The notes under the pieces: model-generated
What the model was told of the DNA's origin: nothing
Database searches by the model: none
What the model saw: only the letters and a program-made list of their open reading frames with translations
Position numbers and translations under genes: made by a program
DNA from: Ctenosaura bakeri
Taxonomy: Eukaryota > Chordata > Lepidosauria > Squamata > Iguanidae
DNA: 64,000 nucleotides
Direction of reading: 5' to 3'
Assembly (NCBI GenBank): GCA_948474755.1
Contig: CAOLHI010000560.1
Location: 434,001-498,000, forward strand
In this document: positions 31,401 through 40,680 of the stretch, piece by piece
How the letters are laid out: every line of letters starts with the position of its first letter
Numbering within the stretch: the first letter of the stretch is position 1

Positions 31401-32926
31401 ATTTATAAAATTAAAATTCCATGCTGATTCGTAGTACCTTTAAAATGAATGTTGGCATATTTTAAAGAGAGGCGGCAGCAGTAGAAGCTTGTTTGCCATT
31501 ACCAATCTTCTCACCATGAAATTTCCAATGAGAATTTCGAGAAAAGTCTGAAAATCCCTGTTCCAAGATAGGACAAGGAGGTGAGCTTTGATTTCCCTAG
31601 AAAAAACTGTGTAAGGTTTATGTCTAGATTATTAGATACCAGATTCTCCCCTGTACCCCTGCCTAGATTCTTAAATGTTCAGAGGAGGCCATTCTGTTGA
31701 CTCCAGCACCTTTAGAGACACATTTGGTGAGGATGCAAGAGAGATCTTTCTTGGTGTCTGCTCCTAGGCTGTAGAAATCCCTACCAAATGAAGCTTTGGT
31801 TGCCTCATTCCTATTGTCCTTCCACCAACAGGCAAATACTTTTTTACTCAAGTAGGCATTCAGTAAACATACTGGAATCTTAGGGCTCTTAAGTGGGAAC
31901 GCACTATTGTTCTTCTGCTGATTTCCTTTTTAACTGTATTGTAGACATAGTCAATTGTTATCTGCCTTATTTTCATGGTTAGCCAACCTAAATGCCATCC
32001 CTTCTGAGACTGACAGAATATATATTTAGTAAATAAATAAAAATTGTTGGCATCTTTTTAAGGAAGCCCACCTAAATGGCTTGAGAACACAGTGAATATA
32101 ACACAAGCAGAACTCTAGATGCTACCTGAAGGAAAGCAGGAGGACGATTTTGGGCCACCGCAGCATCAGTATCCAAAAACTTTACAATGCGAAGGTATCC
32201 AGGATATGAGGGAGCACTAACTTGCCCATCAGGAGTGACATAAAATATTTGTACTCCATGGGGAATGAGTATCAGTTCATCAGCATCTACTCCAAAATTC
32301 TGAACTGGAGGTGGTTGTGTGCATTTTGTGTAGTACTCTTCTCCAACAGATGAGAATTCTCCGGAATCTGTCCCATAGGAGACGGTGTAGTGCCCATCAG
32401 TAGCCTCCGGGGTATAAGCAGGGGGTGCTTCATTAGGCACTGAAGAAGATGGACTCATCACACCCATCTGCCCCTGGCTTGTAGATCCAACACTTCCACC
32501 TGGCTGGGAAGGTGATATCAGTGAATTCGGTACAGGAGGCCTCTCTGGCTTTTCTTTGGGAGGAATTGTTGGATATAACCTTGGTGACTCTATAGGAGGA
32601 GACACTGCAGCAGGATTAGGACGTGCATCTCCCTCAAGGATGCTTAAGCGAGCACGGACATTTTGCAGAGTCTCTCTCATTTTCTGCTGCATTTTCTGGG
32701 CAGATTCCCAGTGGGGTCCAGTGCATTCAGGGCCTTGGGATGGAATGCTAGCTCCCTTGACCAAGTAGTTAAGACCCTGTCTGTAATAATCCCTTGCTTT
32801 TTCCTTCTCTCCCAATTCATCTGAATTTAGAGCTTTATTAACAAATACAAAAGCTTTCCTGTATTCTTCTTCAATAGCCTTCACATTTGCAGTGTCTTGC
32901 ATAGCTGGATTCTCCTTTTGTTCCAT
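19234..32926 (-). CDS. SPART: Spartin, whole coding region (8 coding exons)
   Basis: Spartin (SPG20) is a cytosolic adaptor of late endosomes, midbody, mitochondria and lipid droplets. Known roles of the family are ESCRT-III (IST1) binding through the N-terminal MIT domain, recruitment of ITCH/WWP-type E3 ligases through a PPxY motif, and lipid-droplet turnover through the C-terminal senescence domain; loss in humans causes Troyer syndrome. Eight exons with canonical AG/GT borders and matching phases join into about 622 residues (human about 666). Visible are the MIT region at about residues 14-95, PPAY at 168-171, a conserved block with DADELILIP near 214-222, and the senescence region at about 395-580. 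The protein is shorter than the human one mainly in the mid linker and at the C terminus. Identity is based on recognition of many conserved blocks, and every exon is intact. Confidence 0.96.
20312..20530 (-). mobile_element. tRNA-derived SINE in the last SPART intron
   Basis: Reversed copy with TTTTCTTGGCAAGATTTTG and ACCACTACACCACACTGGCT. Confidence 0.85.
20531..22508. other. SPART last intron, left part
   Basis: AT-rich intron sequence. A remnant of a palindromic DNA element (GTAGCTCCCAGCAGGTCC) lies at about 21750-21845. No exon signal was found other than the candidate at 22509-22569. Confidence 0.5.
22509..22569 (-). CDS. Candidate alternative last exon of SPART
   Basis: After acceptor TTGTTTTAG this piece can join exon 7 in the correct phase (AA plus A makes lysine). 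It reads YKFRRTQDEPSVVTMSEKQ, then TAA at 22511-22509. It would end the protein at about residue 572 and replace the last third of the senescence domain. The evidence is splice site, phase and open frame only; chance is possible. Confidence 0.3.
22570..23845. other. SPART last intron, right part
   Basis: AT-rich intron sequence with no repeat or exon recognised. Confidence 0.5.
23846..23936 (-). CDS. SPART: SPART coding exon 7 (senescence domain)
   Basis: This exon has 91 bases and covers about residues 523-553. It encodes FSTIWQGLESAAKCI followed by SKETVQTVKYK. The acceptor is CTCTTGCAG and the donor GTAAGT, and it ends in phase 2 (AA). The next exon in the main transcript is 4.4 kb away; a closer candidate alternative exon lies at 22509-22569. 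Confidence 0.95.
24032..24190 (-). CDS. SPART: SPART coding exon 6 (senescence domain)
   Basis: This exon has 159 bases and covers about residues 470-523. It encodes ELAPHVKKHGSKLVPDSLKK and DGALVVAASGVQG, both typical of the spartin senescence domain. The acceptor is TGTTTTAG and the donor GTAGTT. Confidence 0.96.
25253..25447 (-). CDS. SPART: SPART coding exon 5 (start of senescence domain)
   Basis: This exon has 195 bases and covers about residues 405-470. It encodes ASWVSWGLVKGAEYTGKAI, then GASKLREHIQPEEKP and AKQATGGAVKVSQFL, near-identical to vertebrate spartin. The acceptor is TTTCTGTAG and the donor GTAAGA; the entry phase matches exon 4 and the exit phase exon 6. Confidence 0.97.
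25988..26200 (+). mobile_element. 5S-rRNA-derived SINE, copy 2
   Basis: GGTTAGTACTTGGATGGAAG and GGAATACCAGGTGCT from 5S rRNA, with the 5S middle deleted, then the tail AAGAAAACCCTATAAAATTT. It lies antisense to SPART in an intron. Confidence 0.8.
26984..27107 (-). CDS. SPART: SPART coding exon 4
   Basis: This exon has 124 bases (residues 364-404 plus one base of 405), acceptor CCTTTAG and donor GTATCC. It holds the conserved VINLSHTVPV and PDWSEKIAHGILSG blocks that lead into the senescence domain. Confidence 0.95.
27108..29879. other. SPART intron between exons 3 and 4
   Basis: AT-rich. A 19-base unit (TTGTCACAGATAGCAACTA) occurs twice at 28071-28112. No other feature is seen. Confidence 0.5.
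29880..29969 (-). CDS. SPART: SPART coding exon 3 (30-codon exon repeating an exon-2 peptide)
   Basis: This is a 90-base exon, phase 0 at both ends, with acceptor CCACAG and donor GTAAAT, and it encodes residues 334-363. It opens with VPGSSGGERSRSQK and continues with ELFEDLLKQRHDL, which repeats the end of exon 2. The human protein has a longer, poorly conserved linker at this place (from memory). The exon call rests on intact splice sites, open frame and phase. Because it is symmetric it could be skipped without a frameshift. Confidence 0.8.
30882..31079 (-). CDS. SPART: SPART coding exon 2
   Basis: This exon gives residues 268-333 (66 codons) and is phase 0 at both ends, with a TTTTCCAG acceptor and a GTAAAC donor. 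It starts VCDWLYPL, continues through the conserved YMFPD and VGVVLSSELP blocks, and ends with ELFEDLLKQMSDLRVQ. The last part recurs in the next exon. Confidence 0.96.
31640..31862 (+). mobile_element. LINE C-terminal fragment in SPART intron
   Basis: The plus strand reads like decayed ERSFLVSAPRL-KSLPNEA, the C-terminal APRLWNSLP motif of L2/CR1-group LINEs, with a stop in place of tryptophan. Confidence 0.45.
32126..32926 (-). CDS. SPART: SPART coding exon 1 (MIT domain, PPAY)
   Basis: This exon holds 267 codons, starting at the ATG at 32926 just inside an exon whose acceptor AG lies at 32930-32929, so two bases of 5' UTR precede it. The predicted start MEQKEN fits the family. The MIT helical region is at about residues 14-95, followed by a proline- and serine-rich linker, the E3-binding PPAY motif at 168-171, a conserved GHYTVSYGTDSGEFSSVG block at about 178-194, and the start of the middle domain. 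The exon ends in phase 0 at CAG before a GTAGCA donor. Confidence 0.97.
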
Positions 32927-33197
32927 TGCTGCAAACAAGAATACAATATGAATTAAGGAAGATATAAAGTGAAAGACAACACATCATAGCTTTCCCCAAC
33001 CCAATGCTATCCCAATCGCCATGCTGGCTAGGGGGTGACAGAACTTGTAGCCTAACAAGCATGGAGAGTACCATGATGGGAAAAGTCAGATTAGACAATA
33101 CTTTTATAGTTCTGGGTAACTTTTAAATTGCTCAGAAATTTGAGGATTCTAATCTGACACAAACAGAAAAGACACTTAATCCCAAGCAAGTCACTTT

Positions 33198-33366
33198 GGC
33201 CATTTCTGTACTACACTGTTATAGCACTATTATTCCACTTTCAACATCCTATCGAATCCTGGGATTAGCAGTTTAGGGAGGGGCGTTTGGAATTCTCAGC
33301 CAGAGAGCTTTCTGGAATTCCACGGGATGTTGAAAGTAGAATAATAGCACTATAACAGTGTGGTGC
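33198..33366. mobile_element. Palindromic MITE copy H
   Basis: GGCCATTTCTGTACTACACT to about GTGTGGTGCC; right end truncated. It lies in SPART intron 1. Confidence 0.75.
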
Positions 33367-33710
33367 CTTTGTATGCTAGTGTATGCATTGCTCTTTAATA
33401 GCTGAAAAACTTCTGAAAGCTTTTTATGTTCCAGGATATATCTGTTTATTGATGTACTCCTACTGATGTAAAATCCAAGCTTCCCATCAGCAACAGAATT
33501 GTTTCCCATCACCTGCAGATTTAAAGCTGATCTCTGTATCAGAAGAACTCAACTTTCTTTAAGGTTCCAGATTTCTAACCTCTCTTTGGTGTATAACTTT
33601 CATATGCGTGCAGAGCTTGTATCAGCGGCAGGTATGTAGCCTGAAGTGTTACAGTTTATAAGAGATTTTATTCCACAACATTCCTAACAAAGATGATATG
33701 TGGCTATGTC

Positions 33711-33925
33711 TGTGCCTTCAAACCATCTGTTAACATGGTGGATCCCATGATATTCATAGCTTTTTCTTAGGCAAGGAATACTGGTTTTCCCAGTTCCTTC
33801 CTCTGAAATATAGCTTACATCACCTGGTATTCATTGGCAGTCTCCCATTCAAGTACTAACCAGGGCTGACCCCGGTTAACCAGGGCTGACCCTGCTTAGC
33901 TTCAAAGATCATATGGGATTTTTGT
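33711..33925 (-). mobile_element. 5S-rRNA-derived SINE, copy 3
   Basis: The reversed 5S head (CTCCCATTCAAGTACTAACC; CTGCTTAGCTTC) contains an internal duplication of AACCAGGGCTGACCC at about 33859-33893. The SINE tail lies on the left. Confidence 0.85.
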
Positions 33926-33989
33926 GCCTTTAGAGTACTTAGGCCCTTAGCTTTGACAGTGATGCTGGAATTATATATACATAAATACT

Positions 33990-34192
33990 CCTTTAGAAAA
34001 CCAGGGTGGTGCAGTGTAGTGGGCATTGGATTACAAACTTGGAAACCAGAGTTTGATTCACTGCTGAGCCATGGAAACCCACTGGGTAATCTTGGGCACA
34101 TCACACACTCTCAGCCTCAGAAAACTCCATGATAAGGTTGCCTTAGGGTAGCCATAAGTTGGAAATGACTTGAACACACACAACAACAATAT
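33990..34192 (+). mobile_element. tRNA-derived SINE
   Basis: CCAGGGTGGTGCAGTGTAGT head and GCCATAAGTTGGAAATGACT tail, ending in ACAACAACA. Confidence 0.8.
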
Positions 34193-34642
34193 TCTCCCAT
34201 ATCCACCAGTACTTTCATGAGTTAAAATAATGCAGGCAGAAATGATGCATGCAGTTTGAGGCACAAATAGTATTATAAATACACAGTGCTTCAGCCTAAC
34301 TCAAACCGTCTTTACACAGAATAAGCCCTTAAATAAGTTAAATAAGGCTTTCTTCTTAGTGAGGCTATTGCCCTGGTTTTACACCAGCTAAATCCCAGAT
34401 CAAAACTCTTTCTGGGACAAGTAAAAGGGCGGGAAACCTACCGATACGATGTTTACAATGCTTATAAACAAAGTTCCTGAGCAGAGTGAAGTTGCTAGAG
34501 GGTGTCGCAGATTTCAAGCGTCACGAAAGGTGGCAAATGACTAACTATTCAATTTGTTATTGTTACATTTTACCGTCAAGAATGAGGAGATATGCTTTGG
34601 GGATTTCTCATCTCCTGTACCAAAATTACTTGGATGTCTTTA

Positions 34643-34820
34643 GGTACTGTATTTGCCAGTGTATAAGACACACTGGCATGTAAGACACACTCCATTTATA
34701 CACCAAAAAGTACTATTTTGCTGGCATATAAGACACACCAGCATATAAGATGCACCCCATTTTCAAACAGTATTTTTTTGGGGAAAAAGAAAGTCTTATA
34801 TACCAGCAAATGCAGTACTT
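34643..34820. mobile_element. Small TIR element with TA target
   Basis: Ends TACTGTATTTGCCAGTGTAT and reversed TACTGCATTTGCTGGTATAT form inverted repeats of about 24 bases, flanked by TA on both sides. The inner TATAAGACACAC units are repeated. A Tc1/mariner-like target is inferred. Confidence 0.6.
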
Positions 34821-34824
34821 TATT

Positions 34825-35315
34825 GCTTGGCAAGGGGGAGGAGGCTAACCTGTGCTCCTCTATTTCCAGCAGCTAAATGATTTTACCAATCCCATTAGCA
34901 GCAAACAAGATAGTAGTTCAAAAACTGTAATAAAGACAGGAAGTGAACAGCCTTCGAAAACCACCATCAGGATGGGTTTGGAATATAAAAGTTTTCCTAC
35001 GAAATGCTGCTATAAACGGACAATATTTCAGGGCTGGATTTGCGTTAAACAGCAATCAGCATGCAACGTATGTGATTGCTAAACAGCTAACATCAGCAGG
35101 GCACGTGAGAGAGAAAATGTGCTAGTCATAAGCTTATCATGGACTGGAGCCAGCTTTTGTTTACAGGGTTCTAAAGTCCAGCTTCAATTCTACTTGGGAA
35201 GATTCATTCAAACAGTTAGCAAACACCCTTGATGGCCATCAGAAGGCACGGTCTAGGGGAAGATGATACAGTTCCTTCGATGATGCCACACAGGTATGGG
35301 GCTGGTTAGCACCTA
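34825..35315. other. SPART intron 1, no feature seen
   Basis: Single-copy-like sequence; no exon or repeat recognised. Confidence 0.4.
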
Positions 35316-35494
35316 CGCCATTTCCGCACTACTCTCTTATAGCACAATTATTCCACTTTCAACATCCTATGGAATCCTGGGGTTTGCAGTTTAGGGAGAG
35401 GCCGGCCAGCCCCTCCCTTAACTGCAAACCCCGGATTCCATAGGATGTTGAAAGTGGAATAATTGCGCTATAACAGGCTAGTGCAGAAATGGCC
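35316..35494. mobile_element. Palindromic MITE copy I
   Basis: Near-perfect palindrome with GGCCGGCCAGCCCCTCC-type centre; flanks CTA and TTA are possible target-site remains. Confidence 0.88.
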
Positions 35495-35679
35495 TTAGAC
35501 AAGCAATCTGGAAACTCCACATAGTTACCTGAAGCTCCCTGATGGAACAAATTATGAGATACGGATCTGCAAAATAAATAGATTCTTAGTTCTCCATTCC
35601 TTTCCATTCAAGGGCCCATCTACTGGTTATGGATCCAGGATGAAGCATCTCACAGCAACACAACTAAATACCTTACACA

Positions 35680-35857
35680 GGCCATTTCCACACTAGCTTT
35701 TTATATGCTATTATTCCTCTTTCAACATCCTATGGAATCCTGGGGTTTGCAGTTAACTGCTGAAAGAGGTTAACTGCAGTTAACTGCAAACCCCAGGATT
35801 CCATAGGATGTTGAAAGTGGAACAACAGCACTATAACAGGCTAGTGTGGAAATGGCC
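35680..35857. mobile_element. Palindromic MITE copy J
   Basis: Near-perfect arms. The centre is replaced by a repeated GCAGTTAACTGC palindrome (35751-35788). Confidence 0.88.
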
Positions 35858-35859
35858 TG

Positions 35860-36943
35860 TTCAAAAAGCTGCAATAAGAGCCACGCATAGATGGCGTTAA
35901 AAGATTCAGTGGCTGAATTCACAGCATGGCAGCAACATGGACAGGTAATAAAAAGTTTTAAAAAGTAATAAAAAGTTTTCCATTCCAACTCCATATCATT
36001 ATTTAATTATTATATTTTAAACCCTGTCCTTTAGAGAGTAAGCAAAGATTTAAAACAGCACAGAACTTTATAGTCCTCTGCACATTCTCTAGGCTACCAG
36101 TTTCTGCCACAAACTAGTGTAACGTACTTGGGTATAAAAATGAAAATGCCCAATTAATTCTCCAAAAACTGGCAGACAGACAGAACAGACATCCTGTAGT
36201 CAATTTCTCCCCCTCTTCCTACTTCTTAGTACTATATTGCCAAATGAAAAGATGTGGGGATCTCCGTTGCTTTCCTGTAATATTGTGCATGTTTGGATGG
36301 GTCTTAATAAAAGTATTGCCTGATTGGGGGGGAAAAAAAAATAAGAGCCACGCATAGGAGTTTACAAATCAAGCACACACAGAGAAAGACACCAAATCAC
36401 TGTTACTGAACTAATTTACCTCCAGAGAAAATCCCAATGAACTCATTAAAACTCGGCCCCAGTCTTAGCACAATTACTAAGAACTTTTTTTAAATTGAAA
36501 GCATATAAAGTATGTCTGAAACAGCCTACAGAAGGAGGCTGCAAAGTAACTACGTTAAGTACCCACAGGCAACAGCAAATTGTAACGGCAACCCATTGCA
36601 ACAGAACGGTAAACAATTATCAGCAAGCAACTGGGTTTTACATGCGATGATCTGCACCCATGCTTAGAAAAGTTCCTTTTTTTTTTTTTTAATAGGCCTC
36701 CTAGAATCCCCTAGTCAGCGTGGCCACGGCGAGGGGACTCTGAGATTCAAAAAGTAACTTTTCCGACCTCTGGATTTACACATACATAGGAAAAATATCT
36801 TCAGGACAGCGTGGGCTAAACAGCCTCGGAGCCTATTTTCAGAACAAGGCTTCCTTTTTAAAACCAGGGCCTCTGAGCATACGCAGAGTGCATTTCCAGC
36901 CGCAGAGCTCTCACCCGCAGGGAACCAGGAGAGGGGAGAGTCA
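35860..36943. other. SPART intron 1
   Basis: Mostly AT-rich, with a short tandem repeat of AGTAATAAAAAGTTTT at about 35944-35982 and GC rising toward the promoter. No exon recognised. Confidence 0.4.
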
Positions 36944-37121
36944 GGCCATTTCCGCACGAGCCTATTATAGCGCGATGATTCCACTTTCAACCTCCTCTGG
37001 AATCCTGGGGTTTGCAGTTTCGGGAGGGGCCCGCCGGCCCCTCCCGAAACTGCAAACCCCAGGATCCAGAGGAGGTGAAAGTGGAATCATCGCGCTATAA
37101 CAGCCTAGTGCGGAAATGGCC
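36944..37121. mobile_element. Palindromic MITE copy K (young)
   Basis: Near-perfect palindrome with CpG-bearing stem (TAGCGCGATGATTCC) and GGGGCCCGCCGGCCCC centre. It adjoins the SPART island on the gene side. Confidence 0.92.
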
Positions 37122-37369
37122 CCAGTTGGAAAGGGTTTCCTGAGAAGACCTGAAAACTCTGAGACCTGGTGATTCATAAACTGCCCCGCACCTTCCCTCG
37201 CTCTCACCTCCTCCCCGGCTTCTCGCCTCGTTTTCCCCTCCACTCACGGAAAGCCCGGAACAACGACCGCCTCGGGGCCGGGCAGCGAAAGACGGAGCCG
37301 GGGAGACCCTCCTTCTTATCTGCTGCGTCCCCTCCCTCAGCTGTTGGTGCTCCGGCGCCCACGCCACGT

Positions 37370-37393
37370 CACGTGGCCGGCTGCCGTCACGTG
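37370..37393. promoter_or_regulatory. Two CACGTG E-boxes in the SPART promoter
   Basis: TCACGTGG and TCACGTGC lie 18 bases apart, with CACGTG at 37370-37375 and 37388-37393. These are sites for the USF, MYC or MiT/TFE family. The CCDC169 island has a related site. Confidence 0.6.
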
Positions 37394-37454
37394 CTCACGC
37401 CGCGTCTCTTTTTCTTCCCCCGCTCGAAGCGGCGGCGTTCCCTTCAGGCACTTC

Positions 37455-37473
37455 TGGCCGCCAGGGGGAGCTC
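37455..37473 (+). promoter_or_regulatory. CTCF-like motif upstream of SPART
   Basis: The core CCGCCAGGGGGAGC fits the CTCF consensus on the plus strand, at the outer edge of the SPART CpG island. Confidence 0.5.
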
Positions 37474-37539
37474 CTGTCACGACTACTGTCCGCCACCATC
37501 ACCTCCTAGACCTTCTTCTCCCGCTTAATTTGATACTAA

Positions 37540-37710
37540 GGCCATTTCCGCACCGGACTGTTATAGCGCTTTGATTCCACATTCAACATCCTATGGAATC
37601 TGGGGTTTGCAGTTCCGGGAGGGGCCCCTCCCGGAACTGCAAACCCCAGGATTCCATAGGATGTTGAATGTGGAATCAAAGCGCTATAACAGTCCAGTGC
37701 GGAAATGGCC
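37540..37710. mobile_element. Palindromic MITE copy L (no loop)
   Basis: Target duplication TAA on both sides (37537-37539, 37711-37713). The centre GGGAGGGGCCCCTCCC is a palindrome with no spacer. It adjoins the SPART island on the outer side. Confidence 0.93.
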
Positions 37711-37911
37711 TAAGCTGCAAATGTGAACCAACTGTTTTATGGTCCAAGCTGAAGTCGTGGCTGCCCTTCACCAAGGAACTCTGGGAGTTGTAGTTTGGAG
37801 GGAAGGGCAAAAACACAATCTGGCAAAGGCGGTTCCTAAGCAGGCTTATTCATCAGCTGGTGGGTGTGGCTGGAGCAGAAAGCTTAGGAAAGGTCTACCT
37901 GGGGAAACGAG

Positions 37912-38850
37912 GGCCATTTCCGCACTTCACTGTTAGAATCATAGAAATGTAGAGTTGGAAGGGACCACAGGGGCCATCCAGTCCAACCCCCTGCCATGCA
38001 GGAACACCCTCAAAGCTCTCCCAACAGATGGCCATCTAGCCTCTGCTTAAAAACCTCCAAGGAAGGAGACTCCACTACACTCCGAGGCAACATATTCCAC
38101 TGCCAGACAGCCCTGACTGTCAGGAAGTTCTTCCTGAGGTTCAGGTGGAATCTCCTTTCCTGCAGCTTGAATCCATTGCTCCTTGTCCTGGTCTCTGGAG
38201 CAGCAGAAAACAAGCCCTCTCCTTCCTCTACGTGGCATCCCTTCAAATATTTAAACATGGCTATCATGTCCCCTCTTAGCCTTCTCTTCTGCAGACTAAA
38301 CATACCAGCTCTCTAAGTCTATCCTCATAGGGCGTGGCTTCCAGGCCTCTCACCATTTTGGTCGCCCTCCTCTGGACTTGCTCCGGCTTGTCAATATCCT
38401 TCTTGAATTGGGGTGCCCAGAACTGGACACAGTATTCAAGATGGGGTCTAACCAAAGCAGAGTAGAGTGGTACCAGTACCTCCCTCGATCTAGACACCAT
38501 ACTCCTATTGATGCAGCCGAGAATTGCATTGGTTTTCTTGGCTGCCGCATCACACTGCTGACTCACGTTCAGCTTGTGGTCTATGAAGACTCCTAGATCC
38601 CTTTCATACATACTGCTATCCAGCCACGTGTCCCCCATCCTATATTTCTGTACTCCATTTTTTCTACCTAAGTGTAGGACCTTACACTTCTCTCTGTTGA
38701 ATTTCATTTTGTTCACCTTGGCCCAGCTCTCCAATCTATCCAGGTCATTTTGAATTTTGATCCTGTCCTCTGGCATATTAGCAACCCCTCCCAATTTGTG
38801 CTATAGAGCTATTGTTCCACTTTCAACATCCTGTGGAATTCTATAAGTTC
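37912..38850. mobile_element. Palindromic MITE copy M, interrupted by CR1
   Basis: The left end GGCCATTTCCGCACTTCAC is at 37912-37935. The continuation AGAGCTATTGTTCCACTTTC lies after the CR1, at 38800-38850. The right half is lost. Confidence 0.75.
37936..38800 (-). mobile_element. CR1 LINE, 3' part with open reverse-transcriptase C terminus
   Basis: 172 codons stay open at 38276-38794 (minus), with SMYERDLGVFIDHKL, ILGCINRSM and LVRPHLEYCVQFW, all typical of the CR1 C terminus. The 3' end TAGAGTTGGAAGGGACCAC is at 37936-37990. It is 5'-truncated, as CR1 usually is, and fairly young. Confidence 0.93.
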
Positions 38851-38937
38851 AAAACAAGGCCACATCTTTAAGTAGACAATAATAGCCTATTTTATCACTT
38901 CCTGCTGACTGCAGAGTTGTACTGTAAAAACACTGTG

Positions 38938-39534
38938 GGCATTTCCACATTACACTGTTACAGTGAAGTGGATGTGCAGTTTCGGGTCAGCCTAGATGAC
39001 CTCTGGGTGTGAGGGAAGAGCAGTTTTCTCTGCAATTGAAATCTCTCTGTGTATGAAAGGAATACGATGGTACTCTGTGAGACAGAATGTTAGGGAGGAT
39101 GGAATGTGCCACACTATGCTTCCTTTACTTTGCAACATTAGTAAGATTACGCTGGAGAATGGTGGGAACCATTTGTACGTGTCAGTTTTCTTTTCTTGAC
39201 CATGTGATGTATTTGTACTGGAAATGTATAAATTCCTGTGAACATGAGGAGGCGGGGCCCAGACTTTTGAGAAAGGATCTCACTGGGACATTGTGCACAA
39301 TAAACATTTACTTTTTTCCTAACTGAAAGGGTCTGATCTTTGACTACCCACTTTAATAGTGCTATTTATTCCACTTTCAACATCCTGTGGAATTCCAGGG
39401 TCTGTAGTTTACTGAGGCCAAAGAGCTCTCTGGCTGAGAATTCTAAATGCCTCTCCCTAAACTGCAAAGCCCAGGATTCCATAGGATGTTGAAAGTGGAA
39501 TACAAGCACTATAACAGTGTAGTGTGGATATGCT
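38938..39534. mobile_element. Palindromic MITE copy N, interrupted
   Basis: The left end is at 38938-38965 (ATTTCCACATTACACTG) and the body at 39355-39534. About 390 bases lie between them. Confidence 0.7.
38966..39354 (+). mobile_element. LTR-like unit inside MITE N
   Basis: It has a TATA-like TGTATAAAT at about 39226-39234, GGCGGGGCC downstream, AATAAA at 39299-39304 and a pyrimidine-rich end: the U3-R-U5 layout of a solo LTR. AGTG occurs on both sides. Class not determined. Confidence 0.45.
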
Positions 39535-39539
39535 GTAAA

Positions 39540-40680
39540 ACTCCCAGCATCCCCCAGCCAGCACAGGATGCTGGGAGTTGTACTCCACCAAAGTAAAAGT
39601 TCCAGATTCTTCCCTTGCTCCTGTGACAGGGCTGTAGTTGTCTGGAGATCAGCAGATGAAGATTCACTCTGCTGCTAAAAGAACAAGTTTTAAAACTGAG
39701 ACAACTCTGCTTGTAAACACAATTTGGATTTTAAAATGTTTGATATGTCGCCGAAAAGAAGAGCCACACCTTTGAGAGTCATTTAACTCACCACCAAATG
39801 TTTTCTCATGCAAGAAAAGCTTTGCCTGTTAATTTCTCCCAAGTTGTAATGGTAAATCCAGAAGCAAAGTAACACATCAGGATATGTGACAGTCCCTGTA
39901 GCAGTACCCCAAGACAAATGTGTCTGCCTATATTTTTACAAAAATTCTAGCAGTTTTCATCTCCTCTCAGAGCAAATAATCTGGAAAGTGGATGCATGCT
40001 CTGCACTCAAAACAAAGGCACCCCAAATACTTCAGATTACAACAGCCATTAACTCATTAACAAGGCATTGTTGTTACAAAATGAATTTCTCCAACTACTA
40101 TGGGAATTGCAAATAAAGAGGATGGAACAGGGAAGTTGAAAGGGGGTCATAATCCAGGCTAATCAAGAAATCTCAGGGGTTTGACTTTGCATGCCCTGTC
40201 TCCACACCCCTGGATTTCTCTTTGTGGGAATTGTCTCTCGGAAGAAGCTGCAGCCCTCCCAGAGCTATCAGTTTTTCTCCCTACGTAGCCCTCCAGATGC
40301 ATTACATTGCAAGTTTCAGCACCCCTAGCCAGCATATCCCTCCATAAGGAGTACAGGGAGTTGCCATTTTAACATTTGGAGAGCCACATGATTTCCAGCC
40401 CCCTTCTAAAACATGGAAGAGTCACTTCTGGGAACTAAAAATCCCTCCACCAAATAACCTTTTTAAAAAAAATTCATTTACATTTATTCTTCCCTCCCTC
40501 TTTGATTCAAAGCACATTATTCAGGGGTTTCTAAAGATCAATTTCTTACCCTCACAGGAACAACCTGAGTAATCGAAGGCTCGTTTCCCACAGAGCCCCC
40601 AAATAGGAATCCTTCTGGAATATGGAATATGGGGATGTTGTCAGAACATTTTGATGTTCTGCTGTGTGTGTGTGTGTGTG
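39540..40680. other. Intergenic, no gene
   Basis: Short palindromic DNA-element remnants occur (CTGGGAGTTGTACTCC near 39570; another near 40255-40400). No coding signal. Confidence 0.45.

Larger units (their letters stand above)
37150..37520 (-). promoter_or_regulatory. SPART: SPART CpG-island promoter and probable non-coding first exon
   Basis: This is a GC-rich, CpG-rich island 4.2 kb upstream of the SPART start codon, in an otherwise AT-rich region. It has two CACGTG E-boxes and a CTCF-like core, and no TATA box stands out. Candidate minus-strand donors of a non-coding exon 1 are GTGAGT at 37247-37242 and GTGAGA near 37206. The long open frames on both strands here come from high GC content. 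Palindromic MITEs flank the island on both sides. Confidence 0.8.

Noticed and set aside
37095..37574. Long open frames on both strands at the SPART island
   Set aside because: They arise from GC content and partly from MITE arms; no protein family seen.
38276..38794. 172-codon open frame as a host gene
   Set aside because: It is the C-terminal part of a CR1 reverse transcriptase with its 3' UTR attached.
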